Assembly: GCA_017464425.1 (NCBI GenBank)
Contig: JAFUDX010000020.1
Span: 1-35,604 of the forward strand
Reading direction: 5' to 3'
From: Treponema sp.
GTDB lineage: Bacteria > Spirochaetota > Spirochaetia > Treponematales > Treponemataceae
Length of the DNA stretch: 35,604 nucleotides
The notes under the pieces were generated by a model. The model made no database searches, was not told where the DNA came from, and was given only the letters and a program-made list of their open reading frames with translations. A program made the position numbers and the translations under genes. Of the stretch, positions 35,220-35,604 are shown in pieces (positions within the stretch are counted from its first letter, which is position 1; each line of letters starts with the position of its first letter).

Positions 35220-35248
35220 ATAGTATTCTCAGACGGGATATTTGTCAA
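35220..35248 (-). promoter_or_regulatory. Near-consensus promoter of the RND-LolA-barrel operon
   Basis: On the minus strand a perfect TTGACA (35248-35243) is followed after exactly 17 nt by TACTAT (35225-35220). Transcription would begin near 35213, immediately before the 18-bp palindrome. Confidence 0.75.
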
Positions 35249-35604
35249 GATAAGGCGGGGATTTTATTTTATGTCGATGTGGGGAAGAGAAGCACGGAGC
35301 GAAGCGGATTTTTGTGTTGTCTTTTGGGTCAATGCCGTTAATTTAAGCCGCCCTGTAACCGAAATAGGTGCATGATTTGGGTTTTAACTCCAATGCAAAG
35401 GAGCGACCAGGTCTTTCTGGCAGAAGATTTTTTGAAATCAAATAGATTACATTTTCTGCAGGCCACAAGCCTCTTAAGAAAGCTTTGCAAATAGTAACAG
35501 CGGTTGAGAAATTTACTTTCTGAGGTTTTATGTCCTTATTTTTTTTTGACTTCTGCAAGGGACGAATTTATCCTACAGAAGTCATGCATTATCAAATTTG
35601 AATA
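35249..35604. other. No confident gene; possible remnant ORF and an inverted repeat
   Basis: This 356-nt edge holds no gene I can support. A 71-codon minus-strand frame (35343-35558, TTG start) ends KSCTYFGYRAA, which I do not recognise. It could be a degraded fragment or chance. An inverted repeat, TGACTTCTG (35547-35555) with CAGAAGTCA (35576-35584), is preceded by a T tract on the plus strand, so it does not read as a terminator in either direction. It might mark the end of a small mobile element. Confidence 0.4.

Overview
The window looks like a chromosomal segment of a host-associated spirochaete, most likely a Treponema. This is inferred from several gene types (PPi-dependent phosphofructokinase, EI of a PTS with no sugar permease nearby, TRAP uptake with hexuronate catabolism, InlB-repeat lipoproteins, a giant fused 2-hydroxyacyl-CoA dehydratase activase) and from short palindromic repeats whose translations (such as 'MLNSFQHL') resemble spurious ORFs I associate with such genomes. 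Species cannot be fixed from the sequence alone. I see no rRNA, tRNA, CRISPR array, phage or intact transposase.

Layout: (1) 1-4100, minus strand: one very long gene, open at the window edge, encoding two ATPase activase domains fused to a dehydratase-like region. (2) 4192-9035, minus strand: ptsI, a small unknown gene, a UPF0016 cation transporter, rlmB, a YchJ-like SEC-C protein and an IscR-like Rrf2 regulator. The gaps here are filled by three different hairpin repeats. (3) 9135-12109: aldose-1-epimerase-like gene (+), malic enzyme (-), and an acidic membrane protein (+). (4) 12312-19017, plus strand: hexuronate module with TRAP transporter dctP-dctQ-dctM, a GntR/FCD regulator, mannonate dehydratase uxuA and a UxuB-type reductase. 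Two matching 20-bp palindromes lie at the dctP promoter and before dctQ. (5) 19066-21324: lipoprotein lytic transglycosylase. (6) 21335-25710, minus strand: pfp, putP and a diguanylate cyclase split by a one-base frameshift. (7) 25883-30822, plus strand: two coupled surface lipoproteins with InlB-type and beta-helix repeats. (8) 30826-35171, minus strand: a three-gene envelope export operon (RND/MMPL pump, LolA-like periplasmic protein, outer-membrane beta-barrel) behind a near-consensus promoter and an 18-bp operator-like palindrome. (9) 35249-35604: no confident gene.

How the parts fit: TRAP proteins would import a hexuronate-type acid, which UxuB and UxuA turn into 2-keto-3-deoxygluconate. 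The GntR protein probably senses the substrate and binds the paired palindromes. Pfp and malic enzyme supply central carbon flux. The RND-LolA-barrel operon looks like a trans-envelope lipid or lipoprotein pathway of unknown cargo.

Most noteworthy: the shared TRAP operator, the modular nested palindromes, a GC-rich palindromic repeat inserted in frame in the RND pump, two triple-repeat hairpins of the same architecture, a set of apparently leaderless genes, and the RND-LolA-barrel operon.
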